From Microbacterium sp. (lineage in GTDB: Bacteria > Actinomycetota > Actinomycetes > Actinomycetales > Microbacteriaceae), in the NCBI RefSeq assembly GCF_017305435.1, contig NZ_JAFKIP010000003.1, positions 186,001 to 250,000 of the forward strand: a DNA stretch of 64,000 nucleotides, given 5' to 3'. The notes below the pieces were generated by a model that saw only the letters and a list, made by a program, of their open reading frames with translations, ran no database searches and was not told the DNA's origin. The position numbers and the translations under genes were made by a program. Shown piece after piece: positions 42,601 through 50,807 of this stretch. The first letter of the stretch is position 1, and the number at the start of each line of letters is the position of its first letter.

Positions 42601-43304
42601 CGTACGACCCGACTGCCCCGCGCGGCACGCGCATCGCGTCGATGAGCCTCGACGGTAAGACGATCGCCGCGAGCGACCGGTTCACCGTCGTGACCAACTC
42701 GTTCCTGGCGGCGGGTGGAGACAACTTCGTCACCTTCGCGCAGGGCACCGACCGCACCGACACGGGCCAGGTCGACCTGCAGGCGACGGTCGCGTACTTC
42801 GCGGCGCACGACGTCGTCGACCCGGCACCGCTCGGGCGCGCGGTCGTGCGCACGGGCGGCGGCGACCTTCCGAGCACCGGCGGACCGACCGCCGAAGAGC
42901 TCGGCGCCGCACTCGAGGCCGCCGCGATCACGTACGGGACGGGCCGCGTCCTGCAGGGCGAGTCGTTCACGGTGAACGTGGCCGGACTGCTGCCCGCTCA
43001 GCAGCTCGCGGCGACGCTGTTCAGCGACCCGATCGTGATCACCGGCATCCCCGCTGCGGGAACGGACGGGCGCGTCTCGTTCACGGTCACCGTGCCGGCG
43101 AACCTCACCCCCGGCGCGCACACGCTCGTGCTCACGTCGGGCACGGGTGAGGTGCGGCTCCCCGTGACCGTCCTCGCCGATGGCAGCCTCGCTGCCACCG
43201 GCGGCACGTTCCCGATCGGGTTCGTCACGGTGCTCGCGGCGATCCTGCTCGCCGCCGGTCTCGTACTGGTCGCGCGACGGCGCAGCGGGCGCGCGAGCGT
43301 CTGA
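39636..43304 (+). CDS. Cell-wall-anchored choice-of-anchor I / 5'-nucleotidase fusion
   Basis: A 1222-residue secreted protein starting MPSPVRRRTIGAVTTAALVC, with a signal peptide ending near ASPAFA/A. Residues 45-550 form a choice-of-anchor I beta-propeller-like domain (RLFVVNAQAGAVTVLDYSD; LVTANEGDAREWGSYIDEAR). Near residue 565 starts a metallophosphoesterase (LTINDFHGRIEQN, SAGDNIGAS, VGNHEFDAGFDD, THEGPA, TGHTHQSF), and near 870-1060 the 5'-nucleotidase C-terminal domain (LMNPGGLRADL). LAATGG at 1185 plus a hydrophobic helix and RRR tail is a sortase signal of the LAXTG type. An LPSTGG at 1078 is internal. It likely releases phosphate from extracellular nucleotides; the PHO-box-like site upstream agrees. 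Confidence 0.92.
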   Translation: MPSPVRRRTIGAVTTAALVCTLALTPLASPAFAAPDPAVPLVHAAEDAAISLTPIGTHATGVFGESAAEIVAAHSDRLFVVNAQAGAVTVLDYSDATAPAELYEIASDGIANSVAVRADGLGVIALENPVKTDPGRLVFFDADAAAPTVLGSVTVGALPDMVTVSKDGRYAVVANEGEPAADFSLDPEGSVGVVSLPAGKAAPSQSDVRLAGFGAYEGENLPADVRVFGPDVAAPDQGERPLAANRVSRNLEPEYITIDGGTAYAAIQEANAIAVIDLASASVTDLYSLGFKDHGVAGNGLDASDRDSAIDIATYPGLKGVYMPDGIASYQAAGQTYLVTANEGDAREWGSYIDEARVKDLGKKGLAAVCADSPLSGSKADAKLGRLKIATDLGIADGADCYSELYSYGGRSFSIWTTAGEQVFDSGDGFEQIIADAIPDYFNSGHDETGFDTRSAAKGPEPENVAIGAVNGRTYAFVGLERVGGIMVYDITDPAAATFVTYVNNRDFTAGKEPSAASLDLGAEGVTFIPAEQSTTGEPLLAVANEVSGTTTLFAIDNGLTDIQVLTINDFHGRIEQNLANKEAGAAVLAGAVDAFEAQNPNTLFVSAGDNIGASTFTSFIQQDTPTIQALRAAGLDVGAVGNHEFDAGFDDLKNRVTPALGGSHLSLGANVYLKGAKTPALDEYRVETVDGVRIAFIGTVTEQTAAMVTPTGIAGIEFGDQLKAVNRVAAKITDGDLADVIVLLTHEGPATASCEAVAGDTTAFGELIRGASAAVDAIVTGHTHQSFACEVAGPGGERPVIQAHQYGTTLGKLDLTVDSTTKELVSVTPSLVPLVVNGAAAYPADPAVAKIVSDAVSVANEKGTVEVGAISADILRGGTGGSDRGVESSLGNTVADLYLWATSNEDYAGTPAQIGLMNPGGLRADLIKVGDGTVTVRDVANVQPFANTLVTVTLTGAQLKAVLEEQWQPDGSSRPKLHLGVSEGFTYTYDPTAPRGTRIASMSLDGKTIAASDRFTVVTNSFLAAGGDNFVTFAQGTDRTDTGQVDLQATVAYFAAHDVVDPAPLGRAVVRTGGGDLPSTGGPTAEELGAALEAAAITYGTGRVLQGESFTVNVAGLLPAQQLAATLFSDPIVITGIPAAGTDGRVSFTVTVPANLTPGAHTLVLTSGTGEVRLPVTVLADGSLAATGGTFPIGFVTVLAAILLAAGLVLVARRRSGRASV

Positions 43305-43317
43305 CCCACCCCGCACG

Positions 43318-43356
43318 GAGAACGGCTCCGGATGCCTGGCATCCGGAGCCGTTCTC
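43318..43356. terminator. Bidirectional terminator hairpin
   Basis: A perfect 19-base inverted repeat (arms 43318-43336 and 43338-43356, starting GAGAACGGCTCCGGATGCC) lies exactly between the convergent 5'-nucleotidase and prpC genes. It is the strongest hairpin in the window and should stop transcription from both sides. Confidence 0.85.
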
Positions 43357-43366
43357 GTCCCGCACG

Positions 43367-44551
43367 TCAGTCGGCGGCTTCCTCCGGGCGCTCCGCGACC
43401 CGCAGGGTGGCCGTGTCGGGGGTGTAGCCCTCGATGTGGCGCTCGTCGGGCCCGTTGTACTCGGAGAGCGGCCGGATGAGGGCGTTGGACCCCATCTGCT
43501 CCATGATGTGCGCCGTCCAGCCCGCCACGCGCGCCGCGACGAACAGCGGCGTGAAGGTCAGCGTGTCGAATCCCATCAGGTTGTACGCGGGGCCGGACGG
43601 GTAGTCGAGGTTCGGGTAGATGCCCTTGAGGCCCACGAACTCGCTCTCGAGGGTGTCGTAGAGCTCCTTCACGTCGGGCCGGTCATAGTGGTCGACCAGG
43701 CTGTACAGCGCCGCCTGCATCGTCGGGACGCGCGAGTCGCCACGCTTGTAGACGCGGTGACCGAAGCCCATGATCTTGCGCTTGGATGCGAGAGCGTCGT
43801 CGAGCCACGCCGTCACGTTCGCGGCCTCGCCGATCTCGTCGAAGATGTGCATCACGGCTTCGTTGGCGCCGCCGTGCAGGGGTCCCTTGAGCGCGCCGAT
43901 CGCCCCGGTGACGGCGGAGTACAGATCACTGAGCGTCGACGTGATGACGCGCGCCGTGAACGTCGAGGCGTTGAACGAATGCTCCGCGTAGAGCACCAGG
44001 GAGCGGTTGAAGGCATCCACGACGACGGGCTCGGGCTCCTCACCGAAGGCCATCCAGAGGAAGTTCGCGGCGTAGTCGAGGTCCTCGCGCCACTCGATCG
44101 GCTCGAGCCCGTGCCGACGGCGCTGGCCGTAGGCGACGATCGCGGGCAGCGCGGCGTACAGGTGCAGGCTGCGGGCGCGGTTCTGCTCGATCGTGCCCAC
44201 GGCATCCAGCACGTTGTCGATACCCGCGAGGTCGATCGCGCCGATCACGCTGACCGCGGTGCGCACTTCGTCCATCGGGTGCGAATCGAGCGGGAGAGCG
44301 TCGATCGCGGCCTTCACCTCGGGCGCGAGCGCGCGCCACGGCCGGCCCTCCTCGCGCTGCGCCTCGAGCTGCTCCGGCGTCGGCAGCTCACCGTTCCACA
44401 GCAGGTAGGCGACGGCGTCAGCCGGCTGGGTCGCCGCGAGCTCCTGCACGGGGTACCCGCGGTACAGCAGCGAGTTCGTCTCGGGGTTGACCTTGCTGAT
44501 GGCCGTGTAGTCGACGACGACGCCGGCCAGGCCCTTCTTGATGTCCGTCAT
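43367..44551 (-). CDS. prpC: 2-Methylcitrate synthase
   Basis: A 394-residue citrate synthase family protein. GLAGVVVDYTAISKVNPETN and LLYRGYPVQELA are typical of the short methylcitrate synthases. ALKGPLHGGANEAVMHIF and IMGFGHRVYKRGDSRVP carry active-site histidines, and GFDTLTFTPLFVAARVAGW the aspartate region. It condenses propionyl-CoA with oxaloacetate. The place at the end of the prpD-prpB-prpC operon, three bases after prpB, decides for methylcitrate rather than citrate synthase. Confidence 0.94.
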   Translation of the reverse strand: MTDIKKGLAGVVVDYTAISKVNPETNSLLYRGYPVQELAATQPADAVAYLLWNGELPTPEQLEAQREEGRPWRALAPEVKAAIDALPLDSHPMDEVRTAVSVIGAIDLAGIDNVLDAVGTIEQNRARSLHLYAALPAIVAYGQRRRHGLEPIEWREDLDYAANFLWMAFGEEPEPVVVDAFNRSLVLYAEHSFNASTFTARVITSTLSDLYSAVTGAIGALKGPLHGGANEAVMHIFDEIGEAANVTAWLDDALASKRKIMGFGHRVYKRGDSRVPTMQAALYSLVDHYDRPDVKELYDTLESEFVGLKGIYPNLDYPSGPAYNLMGFDTLTFTPLFVAARVAGWTAHIMEQMGSNALIRPLSEYNGPDERHIEGYTPDTATLRVAERPEEAAD

Positions 44552-44554
44552 GGG

Positions 44555-45457
44555 TCACTCCCTCGTGATCTGAAAGTTGAAGACGCTCTGGTCGAAGTGG
44601 TTGTAGGCCTCGTAGTCGAGGAGGTCGTACAGGTCGGCGCGGTGCTGCATCTGATCCAGCTGCGAGGTCAGGTGCCCCTCCTCGTTCAGGGTATCGAGCG
44701 CGCGGCCCGCCGCCCCCATGGCCATCCGCAGCAGCGACACCGGCCAGATGACGATCTGCACCCCGGCATCCTTCAGCCGGGCGGTCGAGAACAGCTCGCT
44801 CTTGCCGAACTCGGTCATGTTGGCGAGGACCGGGACGTCGACGGCGGATGCCACGGCCTCGAACTCACCGAGATCGGCCATCGCCTCGGGGAAGATCGCG
44901 TCGGCCCCGGCGTCAACGAGCGCCTTGGCGCGGTCGATCGCGGCGGCGAGCCCGTCGACGGCGCGGATGTCGGTGCGCGCCATGATGAGGAAGTTCGGGT
45001 CGCGGCGGGCGTCGACGGCCGCGCGGATGCGCTTCAGCGCGGTGTCCTGGTCGACGACCTGCTTGCCGTCGAGGTGTCCGCAGCGCTTCGGGTTGACCTG
45101 ATCCTCGATGTGGGTGCCGGCGAGCCCGGCATCCTCGAGCGTCTGGATCGTGCGGGCCACGTTCATCGGCTCGCCGAACCCGGTGTCGGCGTCGATGATC
45201 GCGGGGAGCTCGGTCATGCGGGCGATCTGCTGCCCACGCCCGGCGACCTCGGTGAGCGTCGTGAGGCCGATGTCGGGCAGGCCCAGGTCGGCCGACAGCA
45301 CCGCGCCCGAGATGTACACGCCCTCGAAGCCTTTCCGCTCGATGAGCCGGGCGCTCAGCGGATTGAACGCACCGGGAAAGCGCAGGAGCTCGCCCGCGGC
45401 GAGCCGCTCGCGCAGCAGCCGTCGCTTCTCGGCGGCCGGAGTCTGGGCGTACAGCAT
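44555..45457 (-). CDS. prpB: 2-Methylisocitrate lyase
   Basis: A 300-residue member of the isocitrate lyase/PEP mutase family. LRFPGAFNPLSARLIERKGF, DADTGFGEPMNVARTIQTLE (metal-binding aspartate region) and EDQVNPKRCGHLDGKQVVD with catalytic KRCGH identify PrpB. It cleaves 2-methylisocitrate to pyruvate and succinate. The start overlaps the prpD stop by one base. The pyruvate made here needs PEP synthase (55.1 kb) for gluconeogenesis. Confidence 0.95.
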   Translation of the reverse strand: MLYAQTPAAEKRRLLRERLAAGELLRFPGAFNPLSARLIERKGFEGVYISGAVLSADLGLPDIGLTTLTEVAGRGQQIARMTELPAIIDADTGFGEPMNVARTIQTLEDAGLAGTHIEDQVNPKRCGHLDGKQVVDQDTALKRIRAAVDARRDPNFLIMARTDIRAVDGLAAAIDRAKALVDAGADAIFPEAMADLGEFEAVASAVDVPVLANMTEFGKSELFSTARLKDAGVQIVIWPVSLLRMAMGAAGRALDTLNEEGHLTSQLDQMQHRADLYDLLDYEAYNHFDQSVFNFQITRE

Positions 45458-46977
45458 CAGAAGAGCCCCTTCGGGCTGGTGACGGATGCCAAGACGCCCG
45501 CCTTCGCGACGATGTTGAGCTCCCGGACCTCGGCGGCCGTCAGCTCCGGCAGACGCTGGGCGAGGTCGAGGAACCGCTCGATCTCCTCCGGCGCGAGCAC
45601 GGGCTCAGCGAGCAGGCGGAACTTCGCGATGTAGTTCTCGCGGGCGAACGGACGAGCGCCGAGCGGGTGCGCGTCGGCGACGGCGATCTCGTCGGTGATC
45701 ACGGTGCCGTCCTGCAGCGTGATCTCGACGCGCCCGCCGAAGGCCTTCTCGTCCGGGTCCTCGGAGTGGTATCGGCGGGTCCACTCCGGATCCTCCGCCG
45801 TCGTGATCTTGTGCCAGAGCGCGACGGTGTCCTCCCGTGCAGCACGCGACGGCAGGTACGAGTCGACGTGGTGCCAGCCGCCGTCCTGCAGGGCGACCGC
45901 GAAGATGTACGGGATCGAGTGGTCGAGCGTCTCGCGCGAGGCAGCGGGGTCGTACTTCTGCGGGTCGTTCGCGCCCGAGCCGATCACGTAGTGCGTGTGG
46001 TGCGACGTGTGCAGGACGATCGACGCGACATCCGCGGGGTCGAAGGATGCCTCGTGGTGGAGCTTGCGGGCGAGGTCGATCCACGCCTGCGCCTGGTACT
46101 CGGCCGAGTGCTCCTTCGTGTACGAGTCGAGGATCGCGCGCTTGGGCTCGCCCGGCGCGGGGAGGGGCACGTCGTAGCTCGCGGACGGGCCGTCGAGCAT
46201 CCACGCGATGACGCCGTCCTCGCCTTCGTAGATGGGGCTCGGCGAGGTCTGCCCGCGCATCGCACGGTCGACGGCTTCGACCGCCATCTTGCCGGCGAAG
46301 GCGGGGGCGTGCGCCTTCCACGTGGAGATCTCGCCCTTGCGCGACTGCCGCGTGGCCGTCGTCGTGTGCAGTGCCTGCCCGACGGCTTGGGAGATCGTCT
46401 CGACGTCGAGACCGAGGAGCGTGCCGATGCCGGCCGCGGCCGACGGCCCGAGATGGGCGACGTGGTCGATCTTGTGCTTGTGCAGCGAGATCGCGCGCAC
46501 GAGGTCCATCTGGATCTCGTAGCCCGTCGCGATGCCGCGCACCAGTGCCGCGCCGTCCGCGCCGACATGCTGGGCGACCGCGAGGATCGGCGGGATGTTG
46601 TCGCCCGGGTGCGAGTACTCCGCCGCCAGGAACGTGTCGTGGTAATCCAATTCGCGGACGGCGACGCCGTTCGCCCACGCCGCCCACTCGGGGCTCGACA
46701 CGGTCTCGTTCGGCTCGCCGAACACCGTGCCGCCATGGCCGTTCCGCGACACCGGGTGGTCGAGGGCCTGGCTGCGCGCCGCCGTCACAGGCCCGCGCGT
46801 GAGCGAGGCGGCGGCGACGGACGCGTTGTCGATCACGCGGTTGATGATCATCTCCACGACCTCGGCGTCGACGGCGACCGGGTCGGCGGCGACCTCGGCG
46901 ATCTCGTACGCGAGCTGGTCCTCCCGCGCGAGGTTCTCTTCGCTCCGGTGGACGCGGACGTGATGGATGACGGTCAT
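45457..46977 (-). CDS. prpD: 2-Methylcitrate dehydratase
   Basis: A 506-residue MmgE/PrpD family protein. [30 protein letters not shown]-like [20 protein letters not shown], and [20 protein letters not shown] with [16 protein letters not shown] are PrpD hallmarks. It dehydrates 2-methylcitrate to cis-2-methylaconitate without an iron-sulfur cluster. The start overlaps the GntR stop by four bases, so regulator and enzymes share one transcript. Confidence 0.95.
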   Translation of the reverse strand: MTVIHHVRVHRSEENLAREDQLAYEIAEVAADPVAVDAEVVEMIINRVIDNASVAAASLTRGPVTAARSQALDHPVSRNGHGGTVFGEPNETVSSPEWAAWANGVAVRELDYHDTFLAAEYSHPGDNIPPILAVAQHVGADGAALVRGIATGYEIQMDLVRAISLHKHKIDHVAHLGPSAAAGIGTLLGLDVETISQAVGQALHTTTATRQSRKGEISTWKAHAPAFAGKMAVEAVDRAMRGQTSPSPIYEGEDGVIAWMLDGPSASYDVPLPAPGEPKRAILDSYTKEHSAEYQAQAWIDLARKLHHEASFDPADVASIVLHTSHHTHYVIGSGANDPQKYDPAASRETLDHSIPYIFAVALQDGGWHHVDSYLPSRAAREDTVALWHKITTAEDPEWTRRYHSEDPDEKAFGGRVEITLQDGTVITDEIAVADAHPLGARPFARENYIAKFRLLAEPVLAPEEIERFLDLAQRLPELTAAEVRELNIVAKAGVLASVTSPKGLF

Positions 46978-47627
46978 GGGGTGGCCTCCGGGGTGTCGGA
47001 CGAGATGACGTGCAGGGTGTCGAGGATCGACGTGAGGGCGTTGTGCAGGTGGACGTGGGTCGCGTGCGCCGCGAGCTCGCCGTCGCCCGCGGCGATCGCC
47101 GCCGCGATCACGCGGTGTTCGGCGACGGATGCCGCGAGGCGATCGGGGTTGTCGCGCGCGAGCCGTCGCACGCGGACGAGGTGGGTGCGGACGTTCCGCA
47201 GCGCCGCCGTGAGGTAGTCGTTCGCGACGGCGGCATCCAGCTCTCGGTCGAATCGGGCGATCAGGGCGTAGTACGCGTCGGGGGATGCCGAGGCATCCGT
47301 CGCCGCGAACTCGCTCGCGAGGGCGCGGAAGACCTCGCGGTCGCCCCGGGTGGCGCCCGCGCGCGCCGCGGTCTCCTCGAGCGCGCGGCGCAGTTCGAAC
47401 AGGGCGCGGATGTCGCCCGCGTCGATGTCGGTGACGACGGTCACGCGGGGGGATGCCTGGGCGACGAGTCCGTCGGCAGTGAGGCGCGAGAGCGCTTCAC
47501 GCAGCGGGGTCCGGCTGACGCCGAGGCGGGAGGACTGCTCGACCTCGCCGAGCACGGTGCCGGGGCGCAGTGCGCCGGACTGGATCTCGTCCAGCAGCGT
47601 GGCGTATGCCCGATCGCTCGCGCGCAT
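46974..47627 (-). CDS. GntR (FadR/FCD) family regulator of the prp operon
   Basis: A 217-residue regulator. The winged helix is at residues 5-70 ([40 protein letters not shown]), followed by a helical FCD effector domain with metal-binding histidine candidates ([25 protein letters not shown]). AGGAGG precedes the ATG. It is the first gene of the operon and overlaps prpD. Two GTATACAAAGA sites lie just upstream, so autoregulation of the whole operon is likely, perhaps with methylcitrate or propionyl-CoA as signal (inference). Confidence 0.9.
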   Translation of the reverse strand: MRASDRAYATLLDEIQSGALRPGTVLGEVEQSSRLGVSRTPLREALSRLTADGLVAQASPRVTVVTDIDAGDIRALFELRRALEETAARAGATRGDREVFRALASEFAATDASASPDAYYALIARFDRELDAAVANDYLTAALRNVRTHLVRVRRLARDNPDRLAASVAEHRVIAAAIAAGDGELAAHATHVHLHNALTSILDTLHVISSDTPEATP

Positions 47628-47649
47628 CCGTGACCTCCTGGAAGGTCAG

Positions 47650-47708
47650 TGTATACAAAGATCCCCGCTCACGGGAGCGGCGGGCGCCTTATTCTCTCTC
47701 AGGTATAC
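47650..47708. promoter_or_regulatory. Two GTATACAAAGA sites upstream of the prp operon
   Basis: TGTATACA (47650-47657) is a perfect palindrome followed by AAGA. A second GTATACAAAGA begins at 47703, inside the last codons of the neighbouring aminotransferase gene. They lie 23 and 76 bases upstream of the GntR start and are strikingly AT-rich for this genome. Between them is a GC hairpin (CCCGCT/AGCGGCGGG). Confidence 0.55.
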
Positions 47709-50608
47709 AAAGAGGTCAGCACGCGATCGAGCGCGGCGACGAACGCACGAGCCTGATCGGCGGTCAGCACGAGAGGAGGCTTGACCTTCAGGACGTTCTG
47801 CCGCTCGGAGGCGGCCTGCACGATGAAGCCCTCACGCAGCATCCGCTCGCACACCTCCGCCGCCTCGGCGCGCGCGGGCTCGAGGCTCTCCCGGCCCCGC
47901 ACGAGCTCGATCCCGAGGTACAGCCCGCTGCCGTGCACGGCCCCGATGAGCGGATGCCGCTCGGCGAGCGCCCGGACGCCGTCCGCGATCGCACCGCCGA
48001 CATCGGCGGCGTTTTGCTGCAGATCCTCGCCGTCGATGATGTCGAGGATCGCGGACCCGGCGACGGCGCTCACGGGTGTGCCCCCCGCCGAGGAGAAGAA
48101 CGTGCCCTCCCGCGCGAGCGCGTCGACGATCTCGCGTCGCGTGAGCACCGCCCCGAGCGGGTAGGCGTTGCCGGCGGCCTTCGCGACGGCGATGATGTCG
48201 GGCACGACGCCGTGGAGCTGCGCGCCCCAGAACGCCGCGCCGAGGCGGCCGTAGCCGACCTGCACCTCGTCGGCGATGAAGAGCCCGCCGTGCGCGCGCA
48301 CGGCATCGGCGACCGCGGCGAGGTACCCCTCGGGCGGGATCACGCCGCCCGCGTTGCCGAGGACGGGCTCGCAGATGAACGCGCCGGCGGGTCGGCCTTC
48401 GTCGGCGAGGCGGGCGGCGAGCGCCGCGACCTCCGCCGCGTACTGCGCCCCGGCATCCGGCCCGCGATGAGGGCCGCGATAGGCGTTGGGCGCGTCGACG
48501 AGGTGCACCCACTCGGGGCGCGACGCGGCGGCCGCGGGGTTGTCGAACGCCGACGTCGACACCGCGTCGGCGGCGGCCGTCCAGCCGTGATAGCTCTCGC
48601 GCACCGCGATGACGTCGCGGCTGCCGGTCGCGACGCGCGCGAGGGTGAGGGCGAGGTCGACGGCCTCCGACCCGCTGTTGACCGGGATGACGGTGTCGAG
48701 CGACGGATCGGGTGCGTGCGCGACGAGCCGCTCGGCGAACTCCGCATAGGCGTCGTAGAGGAAGCGGGAGTTCGTGTTGAGCAGGTGCAGCTGGCGGCTC
48801 ACGCGGTCGGCGAAGCCGGGGTGGGCGTGGCCGATCGCCGTGACGTTGTTGACGAGGTCGACGTAGGCGCGCCCGCGCGTGTCGATGAGGAGCGCCTGCC
48901 ACCCTCGCTCGATCTGCGGCGGCTCGGCGTAGAAGCGCTCGGCCGCTGCCCCGATCGCGTTCTCGCGACGCCGGCGCGCGCGACGCTCTGCCCGGATGGG
49001 ATCCGGGGCGGGCTGGATGCCGAGGATCGCCGACGGATCGGCGGCCCCGGGGCGCTCGAACTCGTCCTCGGCGCCGGCGAAGAGGTCGTCGCGCTCGGCA
49101 CCCGCGAGGCGACGGGAGACGAGCAGGTGGCCGAGCCCGTCGTCGCCTGCAAGGGCCGTGCCGATCGGGGTCCCGGCCGCCACCGGCCCCGTCGGCGCGA
49201 CCGGGTCGCCGGCGACCCCGGCGATACGGAGCACGACCGTGGCATCCGTCAGCTCGATGAACCCGTCGCCCCGGGTGAGCATGCCCGCGAAGGGCGCATG
49301 GGTGCCGGCGCCCGCCGCCGTCCAGATCTCGACCACCCGCGCGCGCGTCGCCGCCGGGTGAGTGACATCGGCGGATAGGCGGCTGAGCCGCGCCTCGCCG
49401 AACCGTGCCGCCACCGCGGTCGTGTCGGGGCTCGCGAGGGCGGCGCCGGCGAGCGCCGTCTCGATGCCCGGCTCGAGGAAGCGGCCCCGATCGAGCAGCG
49501 GGCTGCGCACCCCCAGATCGAGCACGGCCGGCGCCGCGGACGCAGCATCCTCGTCCGCGGCGAGCAGCGCGGCGTAGATCAGCCCGCGGCGATGCGGCCG
49601 GCCCGCTGCGAGACGCAGCTGCAGCTCGGCATCCGCCGACGCGACCCGGCGCGCCGCGTCGAACACCCGCCACTCGTGCTCGACGCGCTCGCGCGCGTAG
49701 TCGTTGCCCGGGTCGATGCGCAGCTGGCTCCACCCGCTGACGGCGAGCACGGCTCCGCGCAGCACCACGAGGGGCCAGAGCGCCTGCAGTTCGTCGTCGG
49801 TGAGCGGCGCAGCGCGGTCGAAACCAGCGACGGCGCGGCCGACGATCGTGAGGTCGCCGGTGCGACCGTAGAGGTCCGCGCACAGCACGGCGAGCTCGCC
49901 GACCCGCCACGAGAGCGCGGTGTCGCCGAGGTCGATCACCCAGTGCCGGCCGCGCCGGTCTCGCATGACGTTGTCCGCGGTGACGTCTCCGTGGATGATC
50001 TGGCGCGGCAGCGCTCCCGCGACGGCGGCGAGCTCGGCGGCCGCGCCGCGCGCGGCGGCGAGGCAGAGCTCGCGCCGATCGTCCGGCAGATCGCCCTGGA
50101 GCTGCTCGACGACGGCGAGGGCGTTGCCGAGCTCCCACTGGAGGTTTCGGTCGGCACCCGCTTCGGGGAGCGCGGCGAACGCGGCGACGACATCTCCTGC
50201 CAGTTCGCCCAGCTCGTCGGCGTAGGCGCCGTCGACGGTCGCGACGTCCGACAGCGGCTCGCCGTCGACGATCTCGAACGCGGCGACGATCGCGGTCGCG
50301 CCGTCGTCGCACGCGATGGACGTCACGCGCGCGCCGTCCGCGGTCGGCAGGACGCGCGGGGTCAGCATCCCGGCATCCCGGAGGCGATCGGATGCCGCGA
50401 GATACAGCGCCACCGCCTCGGCGGGCACCGAGGGGTGGAAGATCTTCAGCAGCACGCCCGCGCCGGCGGCATCCGTCACGAGGAAGTTGCGGTCCTGCTG
50501 ACTGCCGAGCTCGTGCAGCTCACCATCCACGCCGTACGCGAGGCGCGCGAGCGCGCGAGCCTCGTCCAGGTCGATCTCGGGCCGGGCGAGCAGCCATTCG
50601 TCGGTCAT
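47699..50608 (-). CDS. Aminoglycoside-phosphotransferase-like kinase fused to class III aminotransferase
   Basis: A 969-residue fusion. Residues 1-330 are an APH/choline-kinase fold with catalytic loop PRQIIHGDVTADNVMRD and the metal DLGD in WVIDLGDTALSW. A central segment (about 430-540; THAPFAGMLTRGDGFIELTD) looks like a lipoyl/M23-type beta domain. Residues 555-969 are a PLP aminotransferase: PVNSGSEAVDLALTLARVAT, LFIADEVQVGYGRLG, and AVAKAAGNAYPLGAVL with the PLP lysine. The layout recalls hydroxylysine kinase plus phospholyase, where an amino alcohol is phosphorylated and then eliminated as phosphate and ammonia. The start is supported by TATGCT (50616-50621, minus strand) seven bases upstream. 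The substrate is unknown. Confidence 0.88.
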   Translation of the reverse strand: MTDEWLLARPEIDLDEARALARLAYGVDGELHELGSQQDRNFLVTDAAGAGVLLKIFHPSVPAEAVALYLAASDRLRDAGMLTPRVLPTADGARVTSIACDDGATAIVAAFEIVDGEPLSDVATVDGAYADELGELAGDVVAAFAALPEAGADRNLQWELGNALAVVEQLQGDLPDDRRELCLAAARGAAAELAAVAGALPRQIIHGDVTADNVMRDRRGRHWVIDLGDTALSWRVGELAVLCADLYGRTGDLTIVGRAVAGFDRAAPLTDDELQALWPLVVLRGAVLAVSGWSQLRIDPGNDYARERVEHEWRVFDAARRVASADAELQLRLAAGRPHRRGLIYAALLAADEDAASAAPAVLDLGVRSPLLDRGRFLEPGIETALAGAALASPDTTAVAARFGEARLSRLSADVTHPAATRARVVEIWTAAGAGTHAPFAGMLTRGDGFIELTDATVVLRIAGVAGDPVAPTGPVAAGTPIGTALAGDDGLGHLLVSRRLAGAERDDLFAGAEDEFERPGAADPSAILGIQPAPDPIRAERRARRRRENAIGAAAERFYAEPPQIERGWQALLIDTRGRAYVDLVNNVTAIGHAHPGFADRVSRQLHLLNTNSRFLYDAYAEFAERLVAHAPDPSLDTVIPVNSGSEAVDLALTLARVATGSRDVIAVRESYHGWTAAADAVSTSAFDNPAAAASRPEWVHLVDAPNAYRGPHRGPDAGAQYAAEVAALAARLADEGRPAGAFICEPVLGNAGGVIPPEGYLAAVADAVRAHGGLFIADEVQVGYGRLGAAFWGAQLHGVVPDIIAVAKAAGNAYPLGAVLTRREIVDALAREGTFFSSAGGTPVSAVAGSAILDIIDGEDLQQNAADVGGAIADGVRALAERHPLIGAVHGSGLYLGIELVRGRESLEPARAEAAEVCERMLREGFIVQAASERQNVLKVKPPLVLTADQARAFVAALDRVLTSLYT

Positions 50609-50639
50609 GCGCGTCAGCATAGGGTGCGGGCGGGCGGGC

Positions 50640-50745
50640 GGGCGTTCCGTATTCAGTCTGCCCGGGCGCGGCCCCGGCCCTCTCCCCCGGAATTCCGCGG
50701 GCCGCCCGCGGTGACCGCTCCGCGGAGACTGAATACGGAACGCCC
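50640..50745. repeat. 106-bp element with perfect 20-bp terminal inverted repeats
   Basis: Left arm 50640-50659 (GGGCGTTCCGTATTCAGTCT) and right arm 50726-50745 are exact reverse complements. The 66-base interior is GC-rich and itself partly palindromic (CCGCGG and GGGCC blocks, GGAATTCC near the centre). It lies upstream of the kinase-aminotransferase start and downstream of the alanine dehydrogenase stop. No coding potential is seen. It is either a miniature mobile element or a strong structured RNA/terminator. Confidence 0.7.
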
Positions 50746-50769
50746 ACCCGACGGAAGACCCGGCGGGAA

Positions 50770-50807
50770 TCAGCCGGGGATCAGCCCAGATCAGCCGGAA
50801 TCAGCCG
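50770..50807 (+). repeat. Short tandem repeat of ATCAGCC at the alanine dehydrogenase stop
   Basis: ATCAGCC (or AATCAGCC) occurs four times at 10-11 base steps (50770, 50780, 50790, 50800). The last copy contains the stop codon of alanine dehydrogenase on the minus strand, so the repeat is a ladder of TGA triplets downstream of that gene. Confidence 0.6.

Noticed and set aside
42867-42884. Internal LPSTGG in the 5'-nucleotidase considered as the sortase signal.
   Set aside because: No hydrophobic helix or basic tail follows; the LAATGG at residue 1185 has both.
39435-43316. A 1293-codon open frame antisense to the 5'-nucleotidase, and similar long antisense frames at 55128-58880, 283-2157 and 32908-35676.
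   Set aside because: Their translations are rich in Arg, Asp, Val and Glu with no domain motifs, and they lie opposite genes with clear catalytic motifs. This is the usual shadow effect of third-position GC.
47703-47713. Second GTATACAAAGA site as an independent promoter element of the aminotransferase gene.
   Set aside because: It lies within that gene's last codons at its 3' end, so it can only matter for the downstream prp operon.
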